DNA of 14,290 bases from NCBI GenBank assembly GCA_007129985.1, contig SKUL01000309.1, positions 1-14,290 on the forward strand, given 5' to 3'. Under the pieces are notes generated by a model that worked only from the letters and a program-made list of their open reading frames with translations, was not told where the DNA came from and ran no database searches. The position numbers and the translations under genes are program-made. Position 1 is the first letter of the stretch. Every line of letters starts with the position of its first letter. Below, one piece after another: positions 7,786-14,290 of this stretch. Source of the DNA: Flavobacteriales bacterium. Lineage in GTDB: Bacteria > Bacteroidota > Bacteroidia > Flavobacteriales_D > SKUL01.

Positions 7786-7807
7786 GATATGCTAAGTCTT
7801 ACGGTTC

Positions 7808-9160
7808 TTAGTTGTAATTTATTCCGAACGTGATGTTCTGCGCTCCAGTGGTACCACCGGTTACAATGTCCACATTGTTGAGCTGAACAACATTGATAAC
7901 GCCCTCAATTCGCTTTGGCCCAGATTCAGGTATAGCATTTTTGAAGGTAATTTCCATTTCACTACCCGCAAACTCTACCGATTGGAATACGGTTCCGCCA
8001 AAGTTGATATGCTCTACTGACGGAGATAGCTGATAAATCTGTATATCCGCCGTATCAAACATTTCGAGGTTTAGCGGAACCTTTAAGCGCAATGTACGCG
8101 TTTGCCCCCCTGCTGTTTGCGTGGCGCTGAAAATCAAATCAAAACCCGACTGCTGTACCTGAAAGTCCTCACCTATAAAGGCAAAAGTACCCACAGAAGT
8201 AGCGTTCAGGTACATTTCACAGTCATCACAAAACGGACCGCCACAGTCTATCGCGGTTTCTCCCTGGTTCAACATACCATCATTACAGGTTGGGCACTGC
8301 TCGCAGGTCCCTCCAGCATAGTCAGGATAGTTGCCTATGACACAGTCAACACCCGCTTCGGGTCCGTTTTGCACACCATCATCACAGGTTGGACACACGT
8401 TGGGACAAGGGCCACCACAGTCAATCCACTCTTCCCCTTGATTTTGCACGCCGTCGTTACAGCTTGGAGGTGGGCAGATGGTTGGGCATGGACCACCACA
8501 GTCAATACCCGTCTCACCCTGGTTCTGAATGCCGTCAAAGCATGTGGCAGTTGGACACTCATTGGGGCATACCCCTCCACAGTCAATACCGGTTTCATCC
8601 TGGTTTTGAATGCCGTCATTACAAGTTGGCGTTGGGCAGGGCGGACAATCAGGACCACCGCAGTCCACACCGGTTTCCAATCCGTTCCAAACACCATCAA
8701 AACAAGTGGGCGGTGGACATGGTGGGCAATTGGATCCTCCACAGTCAATACCTTCTTCATCTCCATTCTGAATGCCGTCTTCACATGAAGGCGGGCAGAA
8801 GTTTGTACACGGGAAACCGCAGTCTACACCTTGCTCCATCACGAACATATTGAGGGCAGGAACCCAAACTTCGTTTTGAATTCCATCGTCGCAGGTTCCG
8901 CAAGGAGGGCAGTTGGGTCCACCGCAGTCTGGTGCTTCCTCATCCTGATTCTGGATTCCGTCATCACAGGTAGGCGGACAAGGCGGACAATTGGGGCCAC
9001 CACAATCCACACGTTCTTCTTCCTGATTTAAAATCTCATCGAAACACGTAGCTCTCACCTCGTTGTCTTTGCTGTTGCAGGAGTACATCGAAATGAGCCC
9101 CGCCGCTAAGAGCACAAAAAACAGGGCGTTAAAAATTTTTGAAAGTCGCATTACTCGCAT
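7808..9160 (-). CDS. Putative lipoprotein with ten CxDGxxN...DCGG cysteine repeats and an unassigned C-terminal domain
   Basis: A 450-residue protein; I do not recognise a function. The N-terminus has basic residues, a hydrophobic core (about 9-24) and Cys28 in the context SMYSC. This is a loose lipobox, so a lipoprotein anchored in the envelope is likely but not certain. A second in-frame ATG at residue 4 is equally possible as start. Residues 39-314 are ten repeats of 23-36 residues on the pattern C-x-D-G-x-x-N-x3-E-x3-D-C-G-G-x-C-x-x-C. Residues 315-450 contain no cysteine and look beta-rich (FDLIFSATQ, RTLRLKVPL, FAGSEMEITFKN, INVVQLNNVDIV), probably one globular domain. The repeats are probably a disulfide-bonded stalk; metal binding is an alternative. 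The gene is monocistronic, with its own strong terminator. Confidence 0.85.
   Translation of the reverse strand: MRVMRLSKIFNALFFVLLAAGLISMYSCNSKDNEVRATCFDEILNQEEERVDCGGPNCPPCPPTCDDGIQNQDEEAPDCGGPNCPPCGTCDDGIQNEVWVPALNMFVMEQGVDCGFPCTNFCPPSCEDGIQNGDEEGIDCGGSNCPPCPPPTCFDGVWNGLETGVDCGGPDCPPCPTPTCNDGIQNQDETGIDCGGVCPNECPTATCFDGIQNQGETGIDCGGPCPTICPPPSCNDGVQNQGEEWIDCGGPCPNVCPTCDDGVQNGPEAGVDCVIGNYPDYAGGTCEQCPTCNDGMLNQGETAIDCGGPFCDDCEMYLNATSVGTFAFIGEDFQVQQSGFDLIFSATQTAGGQTRTLRLKVPLNLEMFDTADIQIYQLSPSVEHINFGGTVFQSVEFAGSEMEITFKNAIPESGPKRIEGVINVVQLNNVDIVTGGTTGAQNITFGINYN
8219..9046 (-). repeat. Array of ten cysteine-rich repeats, basic unit 27 codons
   Basis: Units at residues 39-64, 65-89, 90-125, 126-152, 153-179, 180-206, 207-233, 234-258, 259-291 and 292-314. 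Units 1, 2, 4 and 5 have DCGGxxCPPC spacing; units 6-8 have DCGGxCPxxCP spacing, so two subtypes sit in blocks. Unit 3 carries an insert (VWVPALNMFVMEQ) in its first half and unit 9 an insert (VIGNYPDYAGGT) in its second half. The repetition leaves long stop-free stretches on the opposite strand. Confidence 0.95.
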
Positions 9161-9279
9161 CTTTTTTAAGCTTATGCTGGTTCGCAGCCGGTGAAATTAC
9201 AACAATTCCGTTTGTTTGGTCGGTGTTACTGACGGAAAAAGTTTGCAAGGGTTGTGTTTTCTAAACAAGAATAATCGCG

Positions 9280-9522
9280 TTAAATCAATTTTTCTCCCCT
9301 GTGGGGCCGAAGGGCATCGCGTGTGGCAATCATTTCATTTTCAGCAACGGTAATCCAAGCAACCCAATGTTTGGGTGATAGTTCGTTGCTCCCTGTTTGG
9401 CTGTGAATCATGCCATTACGATCACGGTATTGAACAAGGTGTTTTTCGTGATGCACGGCAAGGCCCTCTGCATCAGGTCCGCGAAAATCCCAAATAAGCT
9501 TGATATTGGCTTCGGCACTCAT
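9280..9522 (-). CDS. Conserved-looking 80-residue protein downstream of pepD
   Basis: Start ATG at 9522 overlaps the pepD stop as TGATG, strong evidence for translational coupling and for this start rather than an upstream in-frame one inside pepD. The protein is soluble, with no signal peptide or membrane segment. Notable stretches are LIWDFRGPDAEG (9-20), HHEKHL (24-29), HWVAWITVAENEMIATRDALRPHRGE (52-77). The pattern recalls a small uncharacterised Bacteroidota family with WDFRGP and RDxLxPHRG motifs, from memory and not verified. The alternating beta/helix look and the HHExH run could suit a small ferredoxin-like fold or a metal site, but no function can be assigned. Confidence 0.78.
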   Translation of the reverse strand: MSAEANIKLIWDFRGPDAEGLAVHHEKHLVQYRDRNGMIHSQTGSNELSPKHWVAWITVAENEMIATRDALRPHRGEKLI

Positions 9523-10982
9523 CAGGCAGCGGGTGTTTGGCGAAGTGTTTCGAGCAGGAAATTCCAGAATTTCTGAACCGATGAAATCTGAACTTTCTCG
9601 TCGGGCGAGTGCGCTCCGCGGATATTCGGCCCAAAGGAAATCATCTCCATGTCGGGGTAATTCGCGCCGAGAATACCGCATTCCAATCCCGCATGGCACA
9701 CATTTACATAGGGTTCGCTATCAAAGATTTCACGGTACAATTTCGCCATTACACCTGTGATGGCCGCGTCGGTTTTGGGCGCCCAGCCGGGGTAATCGCC
9801 CGAAAAAGTTACCTCTGCACCCGTGCATTCCAGCGCAGATTGAATGGACCGGGCCAAATCCAGTTTCTCAGAATCTACCGAGCTGCGCGTAAGGCACTGA
9901 ATGCTGAAACTGCCGTCTTTGGCGAGCATTCGAGACAGGTTGTTCGATGTTTGCACGAGGTTCTCAACCCCGGGACTCATACGGTAAATTCCGTTGTGGC
10001 AGGCATAAATGGCACGCATCCATTGCTTTTGAAAGGAAGCTTCCATCGCCTTTGCGGGGCGGGTGGCAGGCTCCACGAGAATTTTTGCGAAAGGGTCGGT
10101 GAGGTTGAGTTCTGAAATGATGTGGCAGGAGATATCGGCAACCGCCTGCTCCAATTTTTGGATATGCTCAGGAGCCAAAGCCAGCAGCGCTTTTGCCTCG
10201 CGCGGAATGGCGTTGCGCAATCCACCGCCATCAATTTCGGCAATGTGCAATTCGATTTGGGCGCACGCGTGGTGCAAGATCCTGTTGAGCAACTTGTTGG
10301 CATTTCCGAGCCCCTTGTGAATGTCCATACCGGAATGCCCCCCGCTCAGACCCTTCACGGTGAGCGTGTAACCCACGTAGTTTTCCGGAACTTCCATTTC
10401 GCGGTAGCTGCCCGTTGCGGTTACATCTATCCCACCGGCACAGCCAATGGTGAGTTCGTGGTCATCTTCGGTGTCGAGATTGAGCATGATGCTCGCGTTG
10501 AGCAAGCCCCCTTTCAGACCCATGGCACCGGTCATTCCGGTTTCTTCGTCAATGGTAAAAAGGGCTTCGAGCGGTGGGTGCGGAATATCGGTGGAAGAAA
10601 GAACCGCCATAATTGCGGCTACACCCAGCCCGTTATCCGCGCCCAGGGTTGTGCCTTTTGCCTTCACCCAGTCGCCGTCCACAAACATCTCGATGCCCTG
10701 CGTATCGAAGTCAAAAACCGTGTCGTTGTTTTTCTGGTGCACCATGTCGAGATGACTTTGCATCACCACGGTTTGCCTGTCTTCCATGCCCGGTGTTGCG
10801 GGCTTGCGCATGATAACGTTGCCCACTTCATCCACGAGGGTTTCCAGATTAAGGCGCTTGCCAAAATCAACCATAAACTGAATCACGCGCTCTTCTTTTT
10901 TGGAAGGACGCGGTACTGCGTTCAGGTCGGCAAAGTGATTCCACAGGGATGAAGGTTCAAGGTTTCTTACGTCGTTGCTCAT
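9522..10982 (-). CDS. pepD: Aminoacyl-histidine dipeptidase PepD (M20 family, Xaa-His dipeptidase)
   Basis: A cytoplasmic di-zinc peptidase that hydrolyses Xaa-His and other dipeptides. Its 486 residues match the family's usual length (about 485). M20 signatures are complete: SHLDMV at 76-81 (H77, D79), ADNGLG at 115-120 (D116, bridging ligand), DEETGM at 145-150 (catalytic Glu at 146), NLDTED at 168-173 (D170) and AHSPDE near 457-462 (H458). GLSGGHSGMDIHKG, of the lid or dimerisation domain, is also present. It lies 64 bp after kbl on the same strand and overlaps the following 80-residue gene by one base, so it is probably part of a three-gene amino-acid/peptide catabolism transcript. No clear promoter was seen in the 64-bp gap. 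Confidence 0.96.
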   Translation of the reverse strand: MSNDVRNLEPSSLWNHFADLNAVPRPSKKEERVIQFMVDFGKRLNLETLVDEVGNVIMRKPATPGMEDRQTVVMQSHLDMVHQKNNDTVFDFDTQGIEMFVDGDWVKAKGTTLGADNGLGVAAIMAVLSSTDIPHPPLEALFTIDEETGMTGAMGLKGGLLNASIMLNLDTEDDHELTIGCAGGIDVTATGSYREMEVPENYVGYTLTVKGLSGGHSGMDIHKGLGNANKLLNRILHHACAQIELHIAEIDGGGLRNAIPREAKALLALAPEHIQKLEQAVADISCHIISELNLTDPFAKILVEPATRPAKAMEASFQKQWMRAIYACHNGIYRMSPGVENLVQTSNNLSRMLAKDGSFSIQCLTRSSVDSEKLDLARSIQSALECTGAEVTFSGDYPGWAPKTDAAITGVMAKLYREIFDSEPYVNVCHAGLECGILGANYPDMEMISFGPNIRGAHSPDEKVQISSVQKFWNFLLETLRQTPAA

Positions 10983-11046
10983 GCGATGAGATTTAAAGGT
11001 TTTGCTGTCCGCTCAACCGGCAGATAAATAAATTTGTTCTGGATTT

Positions 11047-12243
11047 CTAGCTGATCACGCCCAGCTCCTTCCCTACTTTTTCGAAAGCGGCAATGGTTTT
11101 ATCGAGGTGTTCTTTGGAGTGCGCCGCTGAGAGTTGCACCCGGATGCGCGCCTTTTCTTTGGGCACCACGGGGTAAAAGAACCCGATAACGTACACGCCT
11201 TCGTCGAGGAGTTTGTCGGCCATCACCTGCGAGAGTTTCGCGTCGTACAGCATCACGGGTACAATGGCTGAATCGCCGGGAACAATATCAAAACCGAGCT
11301 TTGACATGCCATCTTTGAAGTATTGGGTGTTCCATTCCAGCTTGTCGCGCAGCTCAGTGCTTTCGTCCAACAAGTCCATCACCTTGATGGAAGCCGCCAC
11401 GATAGATGGCGCCAGGGAGTTGGAAAACAAATACGGCCGCGAACGCTGACGCAACAATTCGATGATTTCTTTGCGTCCGGTAGTATAGCCGCCCATCGCT
11501 CCTCCGAGGGCTTTTCCTAAAGTACCGGTGACGATATCCACCCGACCGATAACGTCGCAGTGTTCAATCGAACCGCGACCGGTTTTTCCGAGGAATCCCG
11601 AAGCGTGGCAGTCGTCCACCATCACCAGCGCGTCGTATTGGTCGGCCAGGTCGCAGATGCCTTTGAGGTTGGCCACCACGCCATCCATGGAGAACACGCC
11701 GTCGGTCACGATGATTTTAAATCGGTGTCCGGCTTCGGTGGCTTTCACGAGCTGCTCTTCGAGGTCGCTCATGTTATTGTTCTTGTAGCGGTAGCGGGCG
11801 GCTTTGCACAAACGCACCCCGTCGATAATCGAAGCGTGGTTTAGCTCGTCGCTGATGATCGCATCCTGATCGGTGAGCAGCGGTTCGAACACTCCGCCGT
11901 TGGCGTCGAAGCAAGCCGCGTAGAGGATGGTGTCTTCCGTTCCGGTGAATTTTGCAATTTTTTCTTCCAGCTCTTTGTGGATGTCTTGCGTGCCGCAGAT
12001 AAAGCGTACAGACGACATTCCGAAGCCGTGGGTTTCGAGGCCTTTTTTAGCGGCGGCTACGACTTCGGGGTGCGAGGAAAGTCCGAGGTAATTGTTGGCG
12101 CAGAAGTTGAGCACCTTTTGGCCGGTATTCAATGTGATTTCGGCTCCCTGCTCGCTGGTGATGATGCGCTCGCGCTTAAAAAGCCCGGCTTCTTGAATGG
12201 ATTTCAGTTCGTTTTGCAGGTGATCTTTGATTTTTCCGTACAT
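11047..12243 (-). CDS. kbl: Glycine C-acetyltransferase (2-amino-3-ketobutyrate CoA ligase)
   Basis: A PLP enzyme that cleaves 2-amino-3-ketobutyrate with CoA to glycine and acetyl-CoA, the second step of threonine catabolism after threonine dehydrogenase. Its 398 residues match E. coli Kbl in length. Motifs: NFCANNYLGLSSHP (46-59), SVRFICGTQDIHKELE (78-93), DELNHASIIDG (132-142, H136 stacking on PLP), VDDCHASGFLG (209-219, D210 and H213) and TGTLGKALGG (239-248) with the Schiff-base lysine K244. The RPYLFSNSLAPS stretch, conserved in alpha-oxoamine synthases, is also present. The related 8-amino-7-oxononanoate and 5-aminolevulinate synthases are less likely given the closeness of the N-terminal KIKDHL region to Kbl. 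No threonine dehydrogenase gene is in the window. It is first in the probable operon with pepD. Confidence 0.96.
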   Translation of the reverse strand: MYGKIKDHLQNELKSIQEAGLFKRERIITSEQGAEITLNTGQKVLNFCANNYLGLSSHPEVVAAAKKGLETHGFGMSSVRFICGTQDIHKELEEKIAKFTGTEDTILYAACFDANGGVFEPLLTDQDAIISDELNHASIIDGVRLCKAARYRYKNNNMSDLEEQLVKATEAGHRFKIIVTDGVFSMDGVVANLKGICDLADQYDALVMVDDCHASGFLGKTGRGSIEHCDVIGRVDIVTGTLGKALGGAMGGYTTGRKEIIELLRQRSRPYLFSNSLAPSIVAASIKVMDLLDESTELRDKLEWNTQYFKDGMSKLGFDIVPGDSAIVPVMLYDAKLSQVMADKLLDEGVYVIGFFYPVVPKEKARIRVQLSAAHSKEHLDKTIAAFEKVGKELGVIS

Positions 12244-12267
12244 GGGTGGGTGGTAATTTTAGGAAAG

Positions 12268-12297
12268 CGAAATTAGCAATTATATGCGGGTTCCAAA
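12268..12297 (-). promoter_or_regulatory. Putative kbl promoter (TTTG-N18-TAATTTCG)
   Basis: On the minus strand TTTG (12297-12294) and TAATTTCG (12275-12268) are 18 nt apart, one base off the Bacteroidota consensus. The predicted transcription start near 12262-12264 leaves a leader of about 20 nt before the ATG at 12243. Confidence 0.45.
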
Positions 12298-12306
12298 GGC
12301 GAACCC
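12288..12306. promoter_or_regulatory. Dyad GGGTTC-N7-GAACCC over the kbl -33 box, possible operator
   Basis: Two perfect 6-bp half-sites flank a 7-nt spacer that contains the proposed kbl -33 element (12294-12297). A dimeric regulator bound here would block or contact RNA polymerase. It could also be a chance or hairpin-forming palindrome. Confidence 0.35.
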
Positions 12307-12624
12307 ATCTGCGGGTACCGGGTCCATAATTCGAATATTTTCTATCCAACCCGAGGTCAGAATTGGTCAGCGTGTTTCTATCGCGATTTGAAGACTTCGC
12401 GCACTCAGCTCAAAATACACTATTCCGTTAGGTGAATACTCAAAAGCTCAATGCTCACAAGGGTTTGTCTCCAAAAACCCTACGAACAAGCTCTTTTCAA
12501 CTGTGAACTATGTAATTTCTAAGACAAAATGTGTAAGGAGAATTTCTCTGAGACTAAGACTTTTACAAAACCATTCTTTAAGTCTATAACCCTTCTCAAT
12601 CTATAATCAACAAAATCTTACACT
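12307..12624. other. Intergenic region between divergent kbl and DUF3494 gene
   Basis: No gene is supported here. The stretch is more AT-rich than its neighbours and must hold the promoter of the DUF3494 gene, but I found no exact TAnnTTTG box. Visible structure: AGGGTTT/AAACCCT hairpin at 12460-12481 (8-nt loop), a dyad GAGAA-t-TTCTC at about 12538-12548, and CTAAGAC repeated at 12519 and 12554 (35 bp apart). TAATTTCT at 12513-12520 resembles a -7 element but is two bases off consensus. Confidence 0.5.
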
Positions 12625-14290
12625 ATGAAATTAAAATTACACACGGCTTTAATGGCAGTTATACTGCTGTTAACGACACACTTTAGCCATAGCCAGGCAC
12701 CAGTTTTAGGAGCCTCTTCGGATTTTGCAGTTTTCACCGCTGCCGGAGCTTTTAACGTGGCCGGAGCATCTACCCTGGTAACAGGAGATGTAGGCACAAA
12801 TGTCGGTGCATTTACCGGCTTTCCTCCCGGAGTTTTGGTAGGTCAGATTCATGTCGCGGATGCGGTCTCTGCTGCAGCGGCAACCGATGTGGCCCTGGCA
12901 TACGGAAGCCTGAGCACTGTAACCTGCGGACAGGTAATTTCTGTAACGATGGGCAACGGACAAACATTGCTTCCCGATGTCTATTGTACGGGCGCAGCAT
13001 CAACCATTAACGGCGACCTGATTTTAGACGCCCAGGGTGATCCTGACGCCATCTTCATTTTCAAAATAGGCGGTGCCCTCGCCACATCCGTTGACTCAAG
13101 GATCATCCTGGTCAATGGAGCTTCTCTTTGCAATGTCTATTGGCAAGTCAATGGGCAAGTTGATCTGGGTGAGAACTCAATTTTTCAGGGAACCCTTCTG
13201 GTGAATGGAGCAATCAACTTACTCGATGGCGCTACGCTTACCGGACAGGCGTTATCCCAAGCAGGAGCCATTTCACTTCAAAATAACCTGGTCACTATTG
13301 GAGTGCCCGCAGTGGCTTCCACGATAACTGCCACCAGCGCAATTACCTTCTGCGTAGGCGGAAGCGTTACCCTCACCGGCAATGTGGAGGGCATCTGGAA
13401 CACCGGCGCTGAAACATCAGAAATTGAAGTCTCCACCAGCGGAGACTTTTTTGTGACCAATACCACGAACTGCGGTTCTGAAGTTTCAAACATTATTTCG
13501 GTCACGGTAAATCCTCTTCCGGTCTGCGAAATTACCGGAGGCAGCACTACTTGCCCCGGAGAACCCACGCAGCTTTGTGCACCGGATGGACTTGCCAGCT
13601 ACTTGTGGAGCACGGGAGAAACTACGCAGTGCATATCGGTGAATACAACCGGCTCTTTCTCGGTTACCATTACCGATGGAAACGGCTGCTCGAGCTCTTG
13701 TAGCCAAGATGTAACTTTTATCTGTGATCCCGTTATCACCCCGGTTGACCCGATTGTACTTCCAACTTGTAATGCGGAACTACCCGTTCTGACAGCAGAG
13801 TGGGTCGATTGTGCAACCAGCGGAAGCCTCGTTGGCGTTGCGTCTCTTCAAAGTGTGAATGGCTGCGTGGAAACTTATCTTTATACTTTTTCGGGCACCG
13901 ATGCCTGCGGAGAAGCATTCGGAACCACCACTACCGTAACGCGAACGCTTGACGTTTCTGCGCCAATCATTACGGAGCTACCTGATTTTATACTTGATGG
14001 ATGCAACCAGCCCTGGCCCGCCACACTCACCACCACCTGGAGCGACAACTGCTCTGCTGGCGGTGAGGTTGTGGGTGTTGCCGGAGCAGTCACCACTGTG
14101 GGCTGTTTAGAATCCAGAGTTTATACTTTTATTGTCACTGATGATTGCGGAAATACTGCCAGCACGACTACCGTAGTTACCCGCGTAGTGGACGAAACTG
14201 CCCCGATCATCGTTCCGGTGGCCGACTTCCAGATTCCCGGTTGTGATCAGCCCTGGCCCGAAGTGGTTTCTACCACCTGGAGCGACAACT
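12625..14290 (+). CDS. Secreted DUF3494 (ice-binding-like) protein with Ig-like and tandem cysteine repeats, 3' end outside window
   Basis: The frame is open from the ATG at 12625 to the window end (555 complete codons, no stop). Residues 1 to about 23 form a signal peptide (MKLKLHTALMAVILLLTTHFSHS, probable cut before Q24). Residues about 26-226 match DUF3494, the ice-binding-protein fold: LGASSDFAVFTAAGAF, STLVTGDVGTN, LLPDVYCTGAASTINGDLILDAQGDPDAIFIFKIGGAL, WQVNGQVDLGENSIFQGTLLVNGAINLLDGATLTGQAL. Then come Ig-like segments (about 230-380) and at least two and a half repeats of about 80 residues from C382. The domain forms an ice-binding beta-helix in characterised members, but many DUF3494 proteins are adhesin-like and untested. 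A T9SS domain beyond the window is likely but not visible. Start and frame are secure. Confidence 0.9.
   Translation, partial: MKLKLHTALMAVILLLTTHFSHSQAPVLGASSDFAVFTAAGAFNVAGASTLVTGDVGTNVGAFTGFPPGVLVGQIHVADAVSAAAATDVALAYGSLSTVTCGQVISVTMGNGQTLLPDVYCTGAASTINGDLILDAQGDPDAIFIFKIGGALATSVDSRIILVNGASLCNVYWQVNGQVDLGENSIFQGTLLVNGAINLLDGATLTGQALSQAGAISLQNNLVTIGVPAVASTITATSAITFCVGGSVTLTGNVEGIWNTGAETSEIEVSTSGDFFVTNTTNCGSEVSNIISVTVNPLPVCEITGGSTTCPGEPTQLCAPDGLASYLWSTGETTQCISVNTTGSFSVTITDGNGCSSSCSQDVTFICDPVITPVDPIVLPTCNAELPVLTAEWVDCATSGSLVGVASLQSVNGCVETYLYTFSGTDACGEAFGTTTTVTRTLDVSAPIITELPDFILDGCNQPWPATLTTTWSDNCSAGGEVVGVAGAVTTVGCLESRVYTFIVTDDCGNTASTTTVVTRVVDETAPIIVPVADFQIPGCDQPWPEVVSTTWSDN
13768..14290 (+). 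repeat. Tandem 78-80-residue repeats in the DUF3494 protein
   Basis: Units begin at nt 13768, 14002 and 14242 (C382, C460, C540), the last cut by the window end. Shared features are an initial Cys, WxDC or WSDNC, a VVGVAG-like strand, VYTF.VTDDCGNTA and a closing TxxVTRxxDxxAPII, recalling HYR-like modules. Units 2 and 3 share 19 identical bases at 14032-14050 and 14272-14290, and CCCTGGCCCG, so this pair duplicated or converted recently; unit 1 is more diverged. Confidence 0.85.

Noticed and set aside
8102..8853. Long plus-strand open frames opposite the cysteine-repeat gene (228 and 154 codons)
   Set aside because: They mirror the repeat array: a repeated sequence without stops on one strand tends to stay open in others. 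Their translations are low-complexity and repetitive with no recognisable domain, while the minus-strand gene has a signal peptide and terminator.
9523..9699. N-terminal extension of the 80-residue protein into pepD
   Set aside because: The extension only reads the pepD coding region in another frame, and the TGATG junction gives a natural start at 9522.
10122..10952. 276-codon plus-strand open frame opposite pepD
   Set aside because: It lies wholly inside pepD, whose catalytic motifs are all present on the minus strand; the plus-strand translation shows no known motif.
13278..14096. Minus-strand open frames in the last kilobase
   Set aside because: They are antisense to the continuous plus-strand DUF3494 frame, which has a signal peptide and clear domain.

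Overview
The window looks like a chromosomal segment of a Bacteroidota bacterium, probably Flavobacteriales. Three things suggest this. Two genes end in type IX secretion (T9SS) sorting domains. Several secreted-protein modules common in that group are present (choice-of-anchor L, ACNYNP repeats, DCGG cysteine repeats, DUF3494). Putative promoters resemble the Bacteroidota form (TTTG, then TAnnTTTG) and starts lack clear Shine-Dalgarno sites. No plasmid, phage, transposase, CRISPR, tRNA or rRNA gene was seen.

Layout. (1) Nt 1-4536, plus strand: a 5'-truncated secreted phospholipase-D-like protein and a 931-residue choice-of-anchor L protein, both with C-terminal T9SS domains. (2) Nt 4654-7537, plus strand: rsmI (16S rRNA 2'-O-methyltransferase) overlaps a zinc-independent MDR oxidoreductase by ATGA. 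A fused DAHP synthase/chorismate mutase follows, with its own -7 element and a TTG start. (3) Nt 7537-7785: an intergenic region of nested inverted repeats, then a strong intrinsic terminator for the convergent gene. (4) Nt 7808-9160, minus strand: a lipoprotein-like protein with ten cysteine-rich repeats and an unassigned C-terminal domain. (5) Nt 9280-12243, minus strand: a likely operon kbl, pepD and an 80-residue conserved-looking protein, joined by a TGATG overlap. (6) Nt 12625 to the window end, plus strand: a secreted DUF3494 (ice-binding-like) protein with Ig-like and about 80-residue tandem repeats, cut by the window edge.

Two kinds of gene alternate: conserved housekeeping or metabolic genes (rRNA modification, aromatic amino-acid entry, threonine/glycine and dipeptide catabolism), and large repetitive envelope or secreted proteins that probably evolve fast. 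No gene cluster here forms an obviously new multi-gene system. The least explained items are the 167-nt structured intergenic element, the cysteine-repeat lipoprotein with its unknown C-terminal domain, the 80-residue protein behind pepD, and the secreted PLD-like protein.
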